In this document: positions 1-9,590 of the stretch, in pieces
Layout: every line of letters starts with the position of its first letter
Position numbering within the stretch: the first letter of the stretch is position 1
DNA from: an uncultured Kiritimatiellota bacterium
Lineage (GTDB): Bacteria; Verrucomicrobiota; Kiritimatiellia; RFP12; UBA1067
Length of the DNA: 17,980 nt
Assembly (NCBI GenBank): GCA_934675625.1
Contig: CAKURH010000076.1
Coordinates: 1 to 17,980, forward strand
Direction: 5' to 3'
Notes under the pieces: generated by a model
Told to the model about the DNA's origin: nothing
Database searches by the model: none
The model's input: the letters and a program-made list of their open reading frames with translations, nothing else
Position numbers and translations under genes: made by a program

Positions 1-1285
<1,285 letters not shown>

Positions 1286-1310
1286 CGGACACGAGAAAGG
1301 GTGCAGAACG

Positions 1311-4300
1311 ATGATGAAGACGTTTCTCGTGGCGGGCCTGCTCGCGGGCATGGCCTGCCGTTTGGGCGCGGCCGACGCGGACGCGCGTCGGCTGTCCGTG
1401 GAGGACTGGCGCGACAAGATGAAGGCCGGGTGGCTGGGGCAGATGATCGGCGTCCAGTGGGGCTTGCCGACGGAATTCAGGTATCAGGGCGAGCCGATTC
1501 CCGACGAGAAGGTTCCGGCCTGGGAGCCGGGCATGATCAACGGCGGCTTCGACAACGACGACCTGTTCGTGGAGATGACCTTCCTGCGGACGCTGGAGCG
1601 GTACGGCTTCGACGTCTCCCCGAAACAGGCCGGAATCGACTATGCGAACGCGACGTTCGTCCTGTGCGCGGCCAACTGGGCCGGGCGCGACAACCTGCGG
1701 CGCGGCATTGCGCCGCCCGACTGCGGGCATCCGCGCTACAACGCCTGTGCGGACAACATCGACTACCAGATCGAGAGCGACTACGCGGGGCTGATCGCGC
1801 CCGGATTGCCGCAGCGGACGATTGAGCTGTCGCGGCTCTTCGGCACGCTCATGAACAGCGGCGACGGCGTGTGGGCCGGGGCGTTCATGGGCGGCATGTA
1901 CGCCGAGGCGTTCTTCACCCGCGACATCGACGCGATCATCGATGCGGGCCTTGCCTGTGTGCCGCCGGAATCGCACTTTGCGGAGATGGTGCGGGACGTC
2001 CGCGCGTGGCATCGCGCGTTCCCGACCGACTGGCGGGCGTGCTGGCGGAAGGTCGTGGCGAAGTACATCGACGATCCGCACTACCATCGCGGACGGATCG
2101 ATCAGCCCGGCTCAGACGTCAAGCCGAACGGCGCGTTTCTGCTGATGGGCCTCCTCTATGGCGGGGGCGACCTCGCGCGGACGGTCAAGGTCGCCATGCA
2201 GTGTGGCTGGGACTCGGACTGCAACCCGGCCAGCGCGGCGGGCGTTCTGCTGACGTCGCTCGGCACACGGGCGATTGCGCCCGAATACGTCTCGGCGCTC
2301 GACGGCACCCGCACGTTCTCCTACAGCGACTATCGCTTCGCCGATCTCCTGCGCGTCTGCGAGCAGCTGATGCGGCAGAATGTCGTGAAGGGCGGCGGAC
2401 GCATCGAGCGGGACGCCACTGGAAAGGAGTGGATTGTCGTCTCGCAGGCGAAGCCCGTTCCTGACGCTTACCGTCCGAACTGGAATCCGCCGCCGCTGAC
2501 GGGTGCCCGCTATTCGGCGGAGGAGATGAATCGGATTGTCGAGAAGCCGTTTCCGGGAATTGGGCCGACCCTTGCGAGTCGGCGGAAGCTGCCGCTGCCG
2601 CCGATCGGCACGGGCGAGGAGTGGATGATCGGAGACCATCCCGACGAATACGGACTCTCGCTTCTGGCGTTCCCGAATGCGCCCATCAGCCTCGACAACG
2701 AGCCGCTGCCGATTCGCATCAGCGGGCTGACGAACACGGTCATCCATCTGGGCTGGGGCAAGTACCATTGCGCGAAGCCGCAGACGCTCTTCGTCTTCGA
2801 GGACTGCGACAACGTGATCCTGCGCGAGGCGTTCGTCTTTTTCCATGCGGACGCGCCCGCGAATCCGCCGCCGCTGTACACGACCCAAAATTGCGGACGC
2901 ATCAAGGTCTATAACGTGCACGTGCGGTATCTGAGGCCAGACGTCGCGGCTCTGCCGCCTGTCCGTGTCGAGGGCGAACGGCTCTGGGCGGGCGACCGGC
3001 CGATTACGCTGCGAGGCATCAACTGGGGCTGGTGGCAGGCTGCGGGGACGGTCTACACGGAAAACGACATGCGGCGGCAGGCGGAATGGGGCGCCAATGT
3101 CTTGCGGCTAGCCGTCACCGACGAGCAGATCGAAGACCCGAACCGGTTGGGAACCTTGCGGGAAAAGGGCGTCCGCGACATCGACGAGGTCTTGTCGTGG
3201 GCCGAAAAATACGGACAATACGTCATTCTGGACTTGCACGTCGCGCCGGGCGGTCAGAACGTCTTCGCCCATACGCGCGGCGGCACAAACGGGCTCTGGC
3301 GCAGCGAGGCGAACCAGGCTCGCTTCCTGTCGATCTGGCGCGCGTTGGCGACGCGCTACCTGGGGCGCAATGCGCTGGCCGCGTATGAGATCCTGAACGA
3401 GCCCGACACGCAGCAGGGAAGTCCCGAGGCGTTGATCACGCTTCAGCGCAAGGCCCTTGCGGAGATCCGCCAGGTCGATCCGGACAAGGTTATCGTCGTG
3501 TCGGGCGACGACTTCTCCAACGCCACGAGTCTGGGCGATGCGAACGTCCTGGACGACCGCAACCTCGTCTACACCTTCCATTTCTACGAGGGCGGCGGGG
3601 TGAACGGCGGTTGGTTGCGCAACGCGGGCGAAGGTGCGGGTGCGCGTGGCACGTGTGACTGGACGCCGTTTGAGCGGGAGCTGACGTTCGGCGAAAACGA
3701 GACGGACATGGCGGTGCTGCTGCGCTCGACCGCCAATGCGGGCACGGCCTGGTTCGACGATATCGAACTGGTTGACGAACGAGGGCAAGTCCTCGCGCGG
3801 CATGGATTTGATGCGGACGCCGAAGGTTTCGTGGCCGAGCGCGAGCCGACGTCGGTCGCCTCATACGACCAGACGGTCGGACATGCGCGGCCGGGTGCCT
3901 TGCGTGTCGCGGGCACGCGCGCCTTCAACGGATGGATCGGCCCGCGCGTCAAGCTGCCGGGGCGCGCCGTGACGTGGCGTCTGTGCGGCTGGATGCGGCT
4001 GGAGAACGCAACCGGCGACACGTACGCGGCGGCGAGCGTCTGCGGTACGCCGGTCAGCACGCCGGAGAGTCTGCGCAAGGCGATTCAGCCGATGGTGGCC
4101 TTTCAGCGGAAGCACAGGGTGCCGCTGTATGTCGGCGAGTTCGCCGTCGAGAAAGTCGGGGACGGACGGCAGCAGGCGAAGGACACGGCGTGGCGCATCC
4201 GGCTGTTCGAGGAATACGGGTTCAGCTGGACGTACTGGAACTTTCGGGAGACGACCGCGCCGAACACCATGGCGCTTCATGCCATGCGCAAGGACGGCAC

Positions 4301-4376
4301 GGATTTCCCGATCAACGACTCGCTGCTGCGGGTGCTGAAGGCCGGCTGGTCGCGCAACGCCTCATCCGCCCGGTAA
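1311..4376 (+). CDS. Secreted ADP-ribosylglycohydrolase-like / GH5 glycosidase fusion
   Basis: This is one uninterrupted 1021-residue frame with a Sec signal peptide (residues 1-20, hydrophobic core then LGA). Residues 36-345 match the ADP-ribosylglycohydrolase family: KAGWLGQMIG (38-47), the metal-binding acidic cluster GGFDNDD (78-84), NSGDGVWAGA (182-191) and CGWDSDCNPASAAG (298-311). Residues 365-545 are a less recognisable beta-rich region. From about 550 a GH5 (cellulase/mannanase superfamily) barrel follows: LRGINWGWW (567-575), acid/base Glu697 in ILNEPD, HFYE (757-760) and nucleophile Glu943 in YVGEFAV. Between HFYE and the nucleophile, roughly 765-912, lies a jelly-roll carbohydrate-binding-like insert (WFDDIELVD at 814-822). 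The protein is probably exported and acts on a plant polysaccharide; the substrate is unknown. An AGAAAGG-like ribosome site precedes ATGATG. Arg CGG and Leu CTG are visibly more common than in the next gene. Confidence 0.85.
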   Translation: MMKTFLVAGLLAGMACRLGAADADARRLSVEDWRDKMKAGWLGQMIGVQWGLPTEFRYQGEPIPDEKVPAWEPGMINGGFDNDDLFVEMTFLRTLERYGFDVSPKQAGIDYANATFVLCAANWAGRDNLRRGIAPPDCGHPRYNACADNIDYQIESDYAGLIAPGLPQRTIELSRLFGTLMNSGDGVWAGAFMGGMYAEAFFTRDIDAIIDAGLACVPPESHFAEMVRDVRAWHRAFPTDWRACWRKVVAKYIDDPHYHRGRIDQPGSDVKPNGAFLLMGLLYGGGDLARTVKVAMQCGWDSDCNPASAAGVLLTSLGTRAIAPEYVSALDGTRTFSYSDYRFADLLRVCEQLMRQNVVKGGGRIERDATGKEWIVVSQAKPVPDAYRPNWNPPPLTGARYSAEEMNRIVEKPFPGIGPTLASRRKLPLPPIGTGEEWMIGDHPDEYGLSLLAFPNAPISLDNEPLPIRISGLTNTVIHLGWGKYHCAKPQTLFVFEDCDNVILREAFVFFHADAPANPPPLYTTQNCGRIKVYNVHVRYLRPDVAALPPVRVEGERLWAGDRPITLRGINWGWWQAAGTVYTENDMRRQAEWGANVLRLAVTDEQIEDPNRLGTLREKGVRDIDEVLSWAEKYGQYVILDLHVAPGGQNVFAHTRGGTNGLWRSEANQARFLSIWRALATRYLGRNALAAYEILNEPDTQQGSPEALITLQRKALAEIRQVDPDKVIVVSGDDFSNATSLGDANVLDDRNLVYTFHFYEGGGVNGGWLRNAGEGAGARGTCDWTPFERELTFGENETDMAVLLRSTANAGTAWFDDIELVDERGQVLARHGFDADAEGFVAEREPTSVASYDQTVGHARPGALRVAGTRAFNGWIGPRVKLPGRAVTWRLCGWMRLENATGDTYAAASVCGTPVSTPESLRKAIQPMVAFQRKHRVPLYVGEFAVEKVGDGRQQAKDTAWRIRLFEEYGFSWTYWNFRETTAPNTMALHAMRKDGTDFPINDSLLRVLKAGWSRNASSAR

Positions 4377-4434
4377 TCCGCCCGCCTCTGCGCGGGGGTG
4401 TCGTCCGCTTGGCTAGACGGCGGCGGCGAAGTTT

Positions 4435-4443
4435 TGGTATCAT
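4435..4443 (+). promoter_or_regulatory. Extended -10 promoter for the beta-galactosidase gene
   Basis: TGG-TATCAT forms an extended -10 element in the 104-base gap before the LacZ-like gene. The surrounding 14-mer TTTGGTATCATACG recurs with one change at 8774-8787 before the serine acetyltransferase. I see no convincing -35, as expected for extended -10 promoters. Predicted initiation near 4450 leaves a leader of about 31 bases that contains the AAGAAAGG ribosome site at 4463-4470. Confidence 0.55.
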
Positions 4444-4480
4444 ACGAACCTTTATTGGAAACAAGAAAGGCAACACACGG

Positions 4481-7400
4481 ATGAAATTCACGACGACACT
4501 TGCGGCGACGCTGCTGGTCGGCGCGGCGGTGGGCGCGCAGACGAACGACTGGGAGAACCTCCAGGTCAACTCCATCAACCGCCTGCCGGCGCGCACGTAT
4601 TCGATGCCGCTCGCAAGCGAAGAGGCCGCGCTCACGGACGCCCTTGAGCCCGAGACGCCCTACAAGAAGAGCCTCAACGGCGACTGGAAGTTCTCGTGGG
4701 CGGGCAATCCCGACCTGCGCGTGAAGGACTTCTGGCAGGTTGACTTCGACGACTCGGCCTGGTTCACGATCGACGTGCCGAGCTGCGTCGAGATGCGCGG
4801 CTTCGGTACGCCGGGCTACACGAACGTCCGCTACCCGCACGCCTGGGACCCGAAGCGCGACATCGCCGCCCCGACGATCCGCGACCGCGACACGGACGCG
4901 CGCGACTACAACCCCGTCTCGTCCTACCGCACGACGTTCACCGTGCCGGCGGACTGGGCGGGCCGCGACGTGATCCTGCGCTTCGACGGCGTGTACTCGG
5001 CCTACTACGTCTGGGTCAACGGGCACAAGGTCGGCTACGCCGAGGACGCGAAGCTTCCCTCCGAGTTCGACATCACGCCCTACCTGAAGGACGGCGAGAA
5101 CCTCCTTGCCGTCGAGGTCTACCGCTGGTGCGACGGCAGCTACCTCGAAGACCAGGACATGTTCCGCTTTTCCGGAATCTTCCGCGACGTCACGCTCTGG
5201 GCGAAGCCAAAGGACGGCATCTGGGACTTCACGGTGCAGACCGAGCTCTCGACCGCGAGCTATGCGTTCGGCCGCGTGAACGTTGCGGGCTGCGACCTCG
5301 CGGACGCGAAGCTCTTTGACGCGGACGGCAAGCTCGTCGGCACGTTCACCTGCGGCCTTGCGCCGCTCCAGGTCGCGAACCCGCGCCTCTGGTCGGCGGA
5401 GGATCCCTACCTCTACACGCTCGTCATCCGGAAGGGCGACGACATCCGCGCGAAGAAGGTCGGCTTCAAGGAGCAGAAGATCGTCGGCAACCGCTTCCTT
5501 GTCAACGGACAGCCGATCAAGTTCAAGGGCGTGAACCGCCACGAGACGAACCCCGACAACGGGCGCACCGTCACGCTGGACGACATGATGAAGGACATCA
5601 CGCTCTTCAAGCGCTACAACATCGACACCGTGCGCACGTCGCACTACCCGAACGACCACCGCTGGTACGACCTCTGCGACCGCTACGGCATCTACGTGAT
5701 CGCCGAGGCGAACGTCGAGGGCCACGAGCCGGGCTACGGCGAGAACGGCCTCGGCCGCCATCCCGAATGGAACCATTCGATCGTCGAGCGCAACGAGCGC
5801 AACTGCGTCTTCTACCGCAACAACCCGTCCGTCACGATGTGGTCGATGGGCAACGAGACGGGCCACGGCGACTGCTTCCGCCACGCGATCGCCGCCGTGA
5901 AGGGGCTGGACCCGACGCGGCCCGTCCACTGGGAGCGCGGCAACGCCGATGCGGACGTCGACAGCCGCATGTACCCGTCCGTCGAATGGCTGGAGGCGCG
6001 CGGCCAGTTCGGCGACACCGGGGACGGCGCGATGAAGAAGGAGTCCGGCGGCGAGGGCTTCGTCGATTCCGGCGACCACTCGCCCCGCAAGTGCGCGTTC
6101 CTCTGCGAGTACGCGCACGCGATGGGCAACGCGGTCGGCAACTTCAAGGAATACTGGGACGCCTTCTACCGCTATGACTCGCTGATTGGCGGCTGCATCT
6201 GGGACTGGGTCGACCAGGCCGTCTGGAAGTACACCGACCGCATCGACCCGAAGACGGGCGCGCGCGCGCGCTACCTCGCCTACGGCGGCGACTTCGACGA
6301 GCAGCCGAACGACGGGCCGTTCTGCGACAACGGCATCGTCGATCCGTTCCGCAACATCTCGGCGAAGCTTGTGGAGGTCGCGCACGTCCAACGCAACCTC
6401 GTCGTCACGCGCTCGGCGAAGCCCGGCGACAACCCCTACGCCGTCGTGTTCGAGCTTTGGAACCGCTTCCTCTTCACGCGGGCGGACGCCTACGCCGCGA
6501 CGTGGGAGCTTGTCGAGGACGGCACCGTCACGAAGTCGGGCGCGTTCGAGACGCCGGCCGTCGAGCCGCTGAAGCGCTGCCGCTTCACCGTGCCCGGCCT
6601 CGCCGAGGCGCTCGCCGCCGCGAAGCCCGGCGCGGAGATTTTCGTCAACTTCGCGTTCGCGACGAAGGCCGAGGCGCCGCTCGTGCCGAAGGGCTGGGTC
6701 GTCGCGCGTGACCAGGTCGCGCTCGGCACGGGCTGGAACTTCGCGCAGGCGGCTACGGGTTCTGCGGCTCCGTCGGCTGCGGGTTCTGTGGTCACGCCGC
6801 CCGGCGTGACGATCGACGAGGCCGACAAGGCCGTGACCGTCACGGCGGGGCCGACGAAGGCCGTCTTCTGTCGCGCGTCGGGCACGCTCTGCGAACTCGT
6901 CATGAACGGGCGCACGATCCTGAAGGACCCGGCGCCGGGTCTCGTCGCGGGGCCGCAGCTCTCCTGCCTGCGCGCGCTCACCGACAATGACATCTGGATG
7001 CGGCGCGGCGCCGCGTGGTCGGACAACCTGAAGCGCGGCAGCGTCTATTCGCGCGGCCTCACGCAGCTCCGCTACCATGCGCGGCCGCTCGCGGTGCGCG
7101 ACGGAAAGGTCGTCGTGACGACGGAGGTGACGGGCCGCAAGTCGGCCGGCTTCACGCACGAGGCCGCCTGGAGCTTCGGCGCGGACGGCGCAATCACGGT
7201 CGCGAACGTCGTGACGCCGCACGGCACGATGCCGCCCGCGCTGCCGCGCCTCGGCCTCTCGCTCAAGCTCGACCCCGCGCTGGAGGCGATCGAGTACTAC
7301 GGACGCGGCCCGCGCGAGAACTACGTCGACCGCAACTCCGGCTCGTTCCTCGGCCGCTGGCGGTCGACGGTCACGGAGCAGTTCGAGGACTACGTGCGCC

Positions 7401-7723
7401 CGCAGGACAACGGCTACAAGACGGATGTCCGCTGGGTCAGCCTGACGGCGAAGGACGGCACGGGCGTGCGCTTCTCGGCGTCCGAGCCGCTGTTCGTGCA
7501 GGCCCTGCACTACGGCTGGGAGGACATGGAGTTCGCGCGGCACCGCAACGGCCAGCAGCGCTTCCGCGCGCCGCTCGTCGCGCGGCCGGAGGTCTGCCTC
7601 AACCTCGACGTGCGCCAGACGGGCCTCGGCGGCGCGAGCTGCGGCCCGGAGCCGATGAAGAAGTACGTCTTCCCGATCGAGAAGACGGCCTGGACGCTGC
7701 GGATGGAGCCGGTCGCGAAGTAA
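4481..7723 (+). CDS. Secreted GH2 beta-galactosidase, LacZ type
   Basis: The 1080-residue protein is the length of LacZ plus a signal peptide. Its order is: signal peptide at 1-19, jelly-roll sugar-binding domain (about 62-240, with LNGDWKFSW), immunoglobulin-like domain (about 245-330), TIM barrel (about 335-625), and the C-terminal beta-galactosidase small-chain domain (about 770-1075, with YYGRGPRENYVDR). GVNRHE (350-355), acid/base Glu459 in MGNETGHG and nucleophile Glu543 in LCEYAHAMGN are intact. The enzyme should hydrolyse terminal beta-galactosides outside the cytoplasm, probably in the periplasm. A polar 25-30 residue insertion at about 507-536 sits just before the nucleophile, and an Ala/Ser/Pro/Thr linker lies at about 745-770. 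The frame extends upstream without a stop, but the start at 4481 is set by the signal peptide and the AAGAAAGG site ten bases before it. Arg codons are almost all CGC, unlike the preceding gene. Confidence 0.93.
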   Translation: MKFTTTLAATLLVGAAVGAQTNDWENLQVNSINRLPARTYSMPLASEEAALTDALEPETPYKKSLNGDWKFSWAGNPDLRVKDFWQVDFDDSAWFTIDVPSCVEMRGFGTPGYTNVRYPHAWDPKRDIAAPTIRDRDTDARDYNPVSSYRTTFTVPADWAGRDVILRFDGVYSAYYVWVNGHKVGYAEDAKLPSEFDITPYLKDGENLLAVEVYRWCDGSYLEDQDMFRFSGIFRDVTLWAKPKDGIWDFTVQTELSTASYAFGRVNVAGCDLADAKLFDADGKLVGTFTCGLAPLQVANPRLWSAEDPYLYTLVIRKGDDIRAKKVGFKEQKIVGNRFLVNGQPIKFKGVNRHETNPDNGRTVTLDDMMKDITLFKRYNIDTVRTSHYPNDHRWYDLCDRYGIYVIAEANVEGHEPGYGENGLGRHPEWNHSIVERNERNCVFYRNNPSVTMWSMGNETGHGDCFRHAIAAVKGLDPTRPVHWERGNADADVDSRMYPSVEWLEARGQFGDTGDGAMKKESGGEGFVDSGDHSPRKCAFLCEYAHAMGNAVGNFKEYWDAFYRYDSLIGGCIWDWVDQAVWKYTDRIDPKTGARARYLAYGGDFDEQPNDGPFCDNGIVDPFRNISAKLVEVAHVQRNLVVTRSAKPGDNPYAVVFELWNRFLFTRADAYAATWELVEDGTVTKSGAFETPAVEPLKRCRFTVPGLAEALAAAKPGAEIFVNFAFATKAEAPLVPKGWVVARDQVALGTGWNFAQAATGSAAPSAAGSVVTPPGVTIDEADKAVTVTAGPTKAVFCRASGTLCELVMNGRTILKDPAPGLVAGPQLSCLRALTDNDIWMRRGAAWSDNLKRGSVYSRGLTQLRYHARPLAVRDGKVVVTTEVTGRKSAGFTHEAAWSFGADGAITVANVVTPHGTMPPALPRLGLSLKLDPALEAIEYYGRGPRENYVDRNSGSFLGRWRSTVTEQFEDYVRPQDNGYKTDVRWVSLTAKDGTGVRFSASEPLFVQALHYGWEDMEFARHRNGQQRFRAPLVARPEVCLNLDVRQTGLGGASCGPEPMKKYVFPIEKTAWTLRMEPVAK

Positions 7724-7735
7724 GCCCCTGCCTTT

Positions 7736-8734
7736 ATGCGCATTGTCTTCATGGGTTCTTCCGAGGCTTCGGCCGAATGTCTTCACGCCATCTTGCGCGA
7801 GGACGAGCTGGAGGTCGTCGGCATCGTCACGCAGCCGGACCGTCCGGCTGGGCGTGGCAAGGCGGGGCGCGCGAAGGAGATTGTGCCGTGCGCGCTTGCG
7901 AAGTTTGCCGCGAGCCATGGCCTGACCGAGGTCATCAAGCCCGAACGGGTGAACGACGACGAGCCGATGGCGTGGATTCGCGCGAAGAAGCCCGACGTGA
8001 TCGCCGTCGTCGCCTATGGGCAGATCCTGAAGAAGCCGCTCCTCGACCTGCCGCTCTGCGGGTGCGTCAACTGCCACTTCTCGCTGCTGCCGAAGTATCG
8101 CGGCGCGGCGCCGGTCGTCGCCGCGCTAGAGGCGGGCGACCGCCTGACGGGTGTGACGGTGATGCGGATGGGCGTCGGCCTCGACGACGGGCCGATTATG
8201 CTCCAGAGCTTCGAGCCGATCTACCCCGACACGACGGGCGGCGCGCTGATGGACGACCTCGCGATTGCCGGCGGCGTCGCGCTCGCGAAGGCCCTGAAGC
8301 TGATGTCGCGCCATGCGCTGCCGCCGGAGGTGCCGCAGGATGCTGCGGCGGCGACCTATGTCAAGAAGCTGAAGAAGACGGATGGGCTTGTGGACTGGGC
8401 GCGCCCGGTGCTGGAGATCGAGCGGCGCGTCCGCGCCTACAACCCGTGGCCGGGCTGCTACACGTTTCTGCCGCCGCGCTTCCGCAAGAAGGGGACTTTG
8501 GGGCGGCTCGTCATCACGCGCGCGAAGATCGTTCGCGTTCCCGACGCGAAGGGCGCGGACGCCGCGCCGGGGACGGTCATCGGGCTCGACCGGCTGGGGC
8601 CTGTCGTCAAGTGCGGCGACACGGCGCTCCTGCTGACGGAAGTGAAGCCGGAGGGCTCGTCCGCAATGGACGGCGGCGCGTTTCTGCGGGGGCGTCCGCT
8701 GAAGCCGTTCGAGGATCGTCTGCTGTCCGAATGA
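7736..8734 (+). CDS. fmt: Methionyl-tRNA formyltransferase
   Basis: The cytoplasmic enzyme transfers a formyl group from 10-formyltetrahydrofolate to Met-tRNA(fMet) for translation initiation. Its 332 residues fit the family's usual 310-330. The N-terminal formyltransferase domain starts MRIVFMGSSE. The catalytic triad is visible as Asn112, His114 and Asp150 within NCHFSLLPKYRGAAP (112-126) and MGVGLDDGPIM (145-155). The C-terminal tRNA-binding OB-like domain spans about 208-325 and includes RAYNPWPG (233-240). The start is 12 bases after the LacZ stop and I see no clear Shine-Dalgarno, so translation may depend on coupling to the preceding gene. The usual partner def (peptide deformylase) is not adjacent. 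The identification is firm. Confidence 0.95.
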   Translation: MRIVFMGSSEASAECLHAILREDELEVVGIVTQPDRPAGRGKAGRAKEIVPCALAKFAASHGLTEVIKPERVNDDEPMAWIRAKKPDVIAVVAYGQILKKPLLDLPLCGCVNCHFSLLPKYRGAAPVVAALEAGDRLTGVTVMRMGVGLDDGPIMLQSFEPIYPDTTGGALMDDLAIAGGVALAKALKLMSRHALPPEVPQDAAAATYVKKLKKTDGLVDWARPVLEIERRVRAYNPWPGCYTFLPPRFRKKGTLGRLVITRAKIVRVPDAKGADAAPGTVIGLDRLGPVVKCGDTALLLTEVKPEGSSAMDGGAFLRGRPLKPFEDRLLSE

Positions 8735-8775
8735 GGCGACCGCCGCACGTTTCTGCGCCGGGAGGCGGCTCCGTT

Positions 8776-8784
8776 TGGTATAAT
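8776..8784 (+). promoter_or_regulatory. Extended -10 promoter leaving almost no 5' leader
   Basis: TGG-TATAAT is a consensus extended -10 placed only 11 bases before the ATG at 8796. A start site seven bases beyond the box would fall near 8791, giving a leader of about five bases with no room for a ribosome site. There is no clear -35. The 14-mer around it matches the one before the LacZ gene with one difference. Confidence 0.65.
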
Positions 8785-8795
8785 ACGCGCTGAAC

Positions 8796-9551
8796 ATGAC
8801 ATTGCCACAGAGAATCGCGCTCATCGTGAAGCGGGGCCTGGCCCTGCTCCACCCGTGCGTCTACGGCGAGCTGGGCGCGAAGGACACGGCGACCCTGATC
8901 GCGGCGGAGCTGGAGAAGGAGATCGAGCTGCTGTGTCCCGACCGGGACGCGGCGGCGGTCGTCGGCGCGTTCCTCGCGCGGCTGCCGGAGGTGAAGCGCC
9001 TCGTCGAGACGGACGTGCAGGCCGCCTATGAGGGCGACCCGGCGGCGACGAGCCCGATGGAGGTCGTGATGGCCTATCCGGGGCTCTACGCCGTGACGAT
9101 CCACCGGCTGGCGCACGAGCTCTATCGGCTGAAGGTGCCGATCATCCCGCGCATCATGTCCGAGCTCGCCCACTCGAAGACGGGCATCGACATCCACCCC
9201 GGCGCGTCGATCGGCGAGCGGTTCTTCATCGACCACGGCACGGGCGTCGTCATCGGCGAGACGTGCGTGATCGGCGACAACGTGAAGCTCTACCAGGGCG
9301 TCACGCTCGGCGCGCTCTCGTTCGACAAGGACCCGGCGACCGGCGCGCTCGTCAAGGGCATCAAGCGTCATCCGAACGTCGAGGACAACGTCGTCATCTA
9401 TGCGGGCGCGACGATCCTCGGCGGGAACACCACGATCGGGCACGATTCGGAAATCGGCGGCAGCGTCTGGATCATCGCGTCCGTGCCGCCGAATTCGCGC
9501 GTCTACAACAAGCCGCCGGCGCCCACCATCAAGGAAAAGCGTCCGGCGTAG
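8796..9551 (+). CDS. cysE: Serine O-acetyltransferase
   Basis: The enzyme makes O-acetylserine from serine and acetyl-CoA, the first step of cysteine synthesis in the cytoplasm. The N-terminal helical part (about 1-115) includes the family-typical stretch PGLYAVTIHRLAHELY (95-110). A left-handed beta-helix of hexapeptide repeats fills about 128-230. DIHPGASIG (132-140) and DHGTGVVIGET (146-156) hold Asp132 and His147, equivalent to the catalytic Asp143/His158 pair of E. coli CysE. The 251 residues lie between short EpsC-type and longer E. coli-type enzymes. No Shine-Dalgarno precedes the ATG. The strong -10 just upstream suggests a near-leaderless message, although read-through from fmt, 61 bases away, is also possible. 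The next in-frame ATG is far inside the conserved region, so this start is kept. Confidence 0.93.
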   Translation: MTLPQRIALIVKRGLALLHPCVYGELGAKDTATLIAAELEKEIELLCPDRDAAAVVGAFLARLPEVKRLVETDVQAAYEGDPAATSPMEVVMAYPGLYAVTIHRLAHELYRLKVPIIPRIMSELAHSKTGIDIHPGASIGERFFIDHGTGVVIGETCVIGDNVKLYQGVTLGALSFDKDPATGALVKGIKRHPNVEDNVVIYAGATILGGNTTIGHDSEIGGSVWIIASVPPNSRVYNKPPAPTIKEKRPA

Positions 9552-9590
9552 GATTTCAAACAGGAAATTTCGTCTAGGAGGACATCAGAA

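Noticed and set aside
4381..4396. Possible terminator after the GH5 fusion gene (CCCGC/GCGGG, six-base loop)
   Set aside because: The stem is only five base pairs and no T-run follows.
3932..4480. Upstream in-frame extension of the LacZ gene
   Set aside because: It overlaps the certain GH5 gene and would bury a clear signal peptide, ribosome site and promoter that mark the start at 4481.
6257..6270. Alternating GC run, possible Z-DNA or repeat
   Set aside because: It encodes ordinary Gly-Ala-Arg codons within LacZ and is expected from the codon bias.
4277..8077. Very long open frame on the minus strand across the LacZ and fmt genes
   Set aside because: Its translation is Arg/Ala/Val/Asp-rich with no recognisable motif and mirrors the strong GC codon bias of two certain genes on the plus strand.
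7015..8793. Long alternative plus-strand frame over the end of LacZ and all of fmt
   Set aside because: Low-complexity Arg/Gly/Ala translation; both underlying genes have intact catalytic motifs in their own frames.
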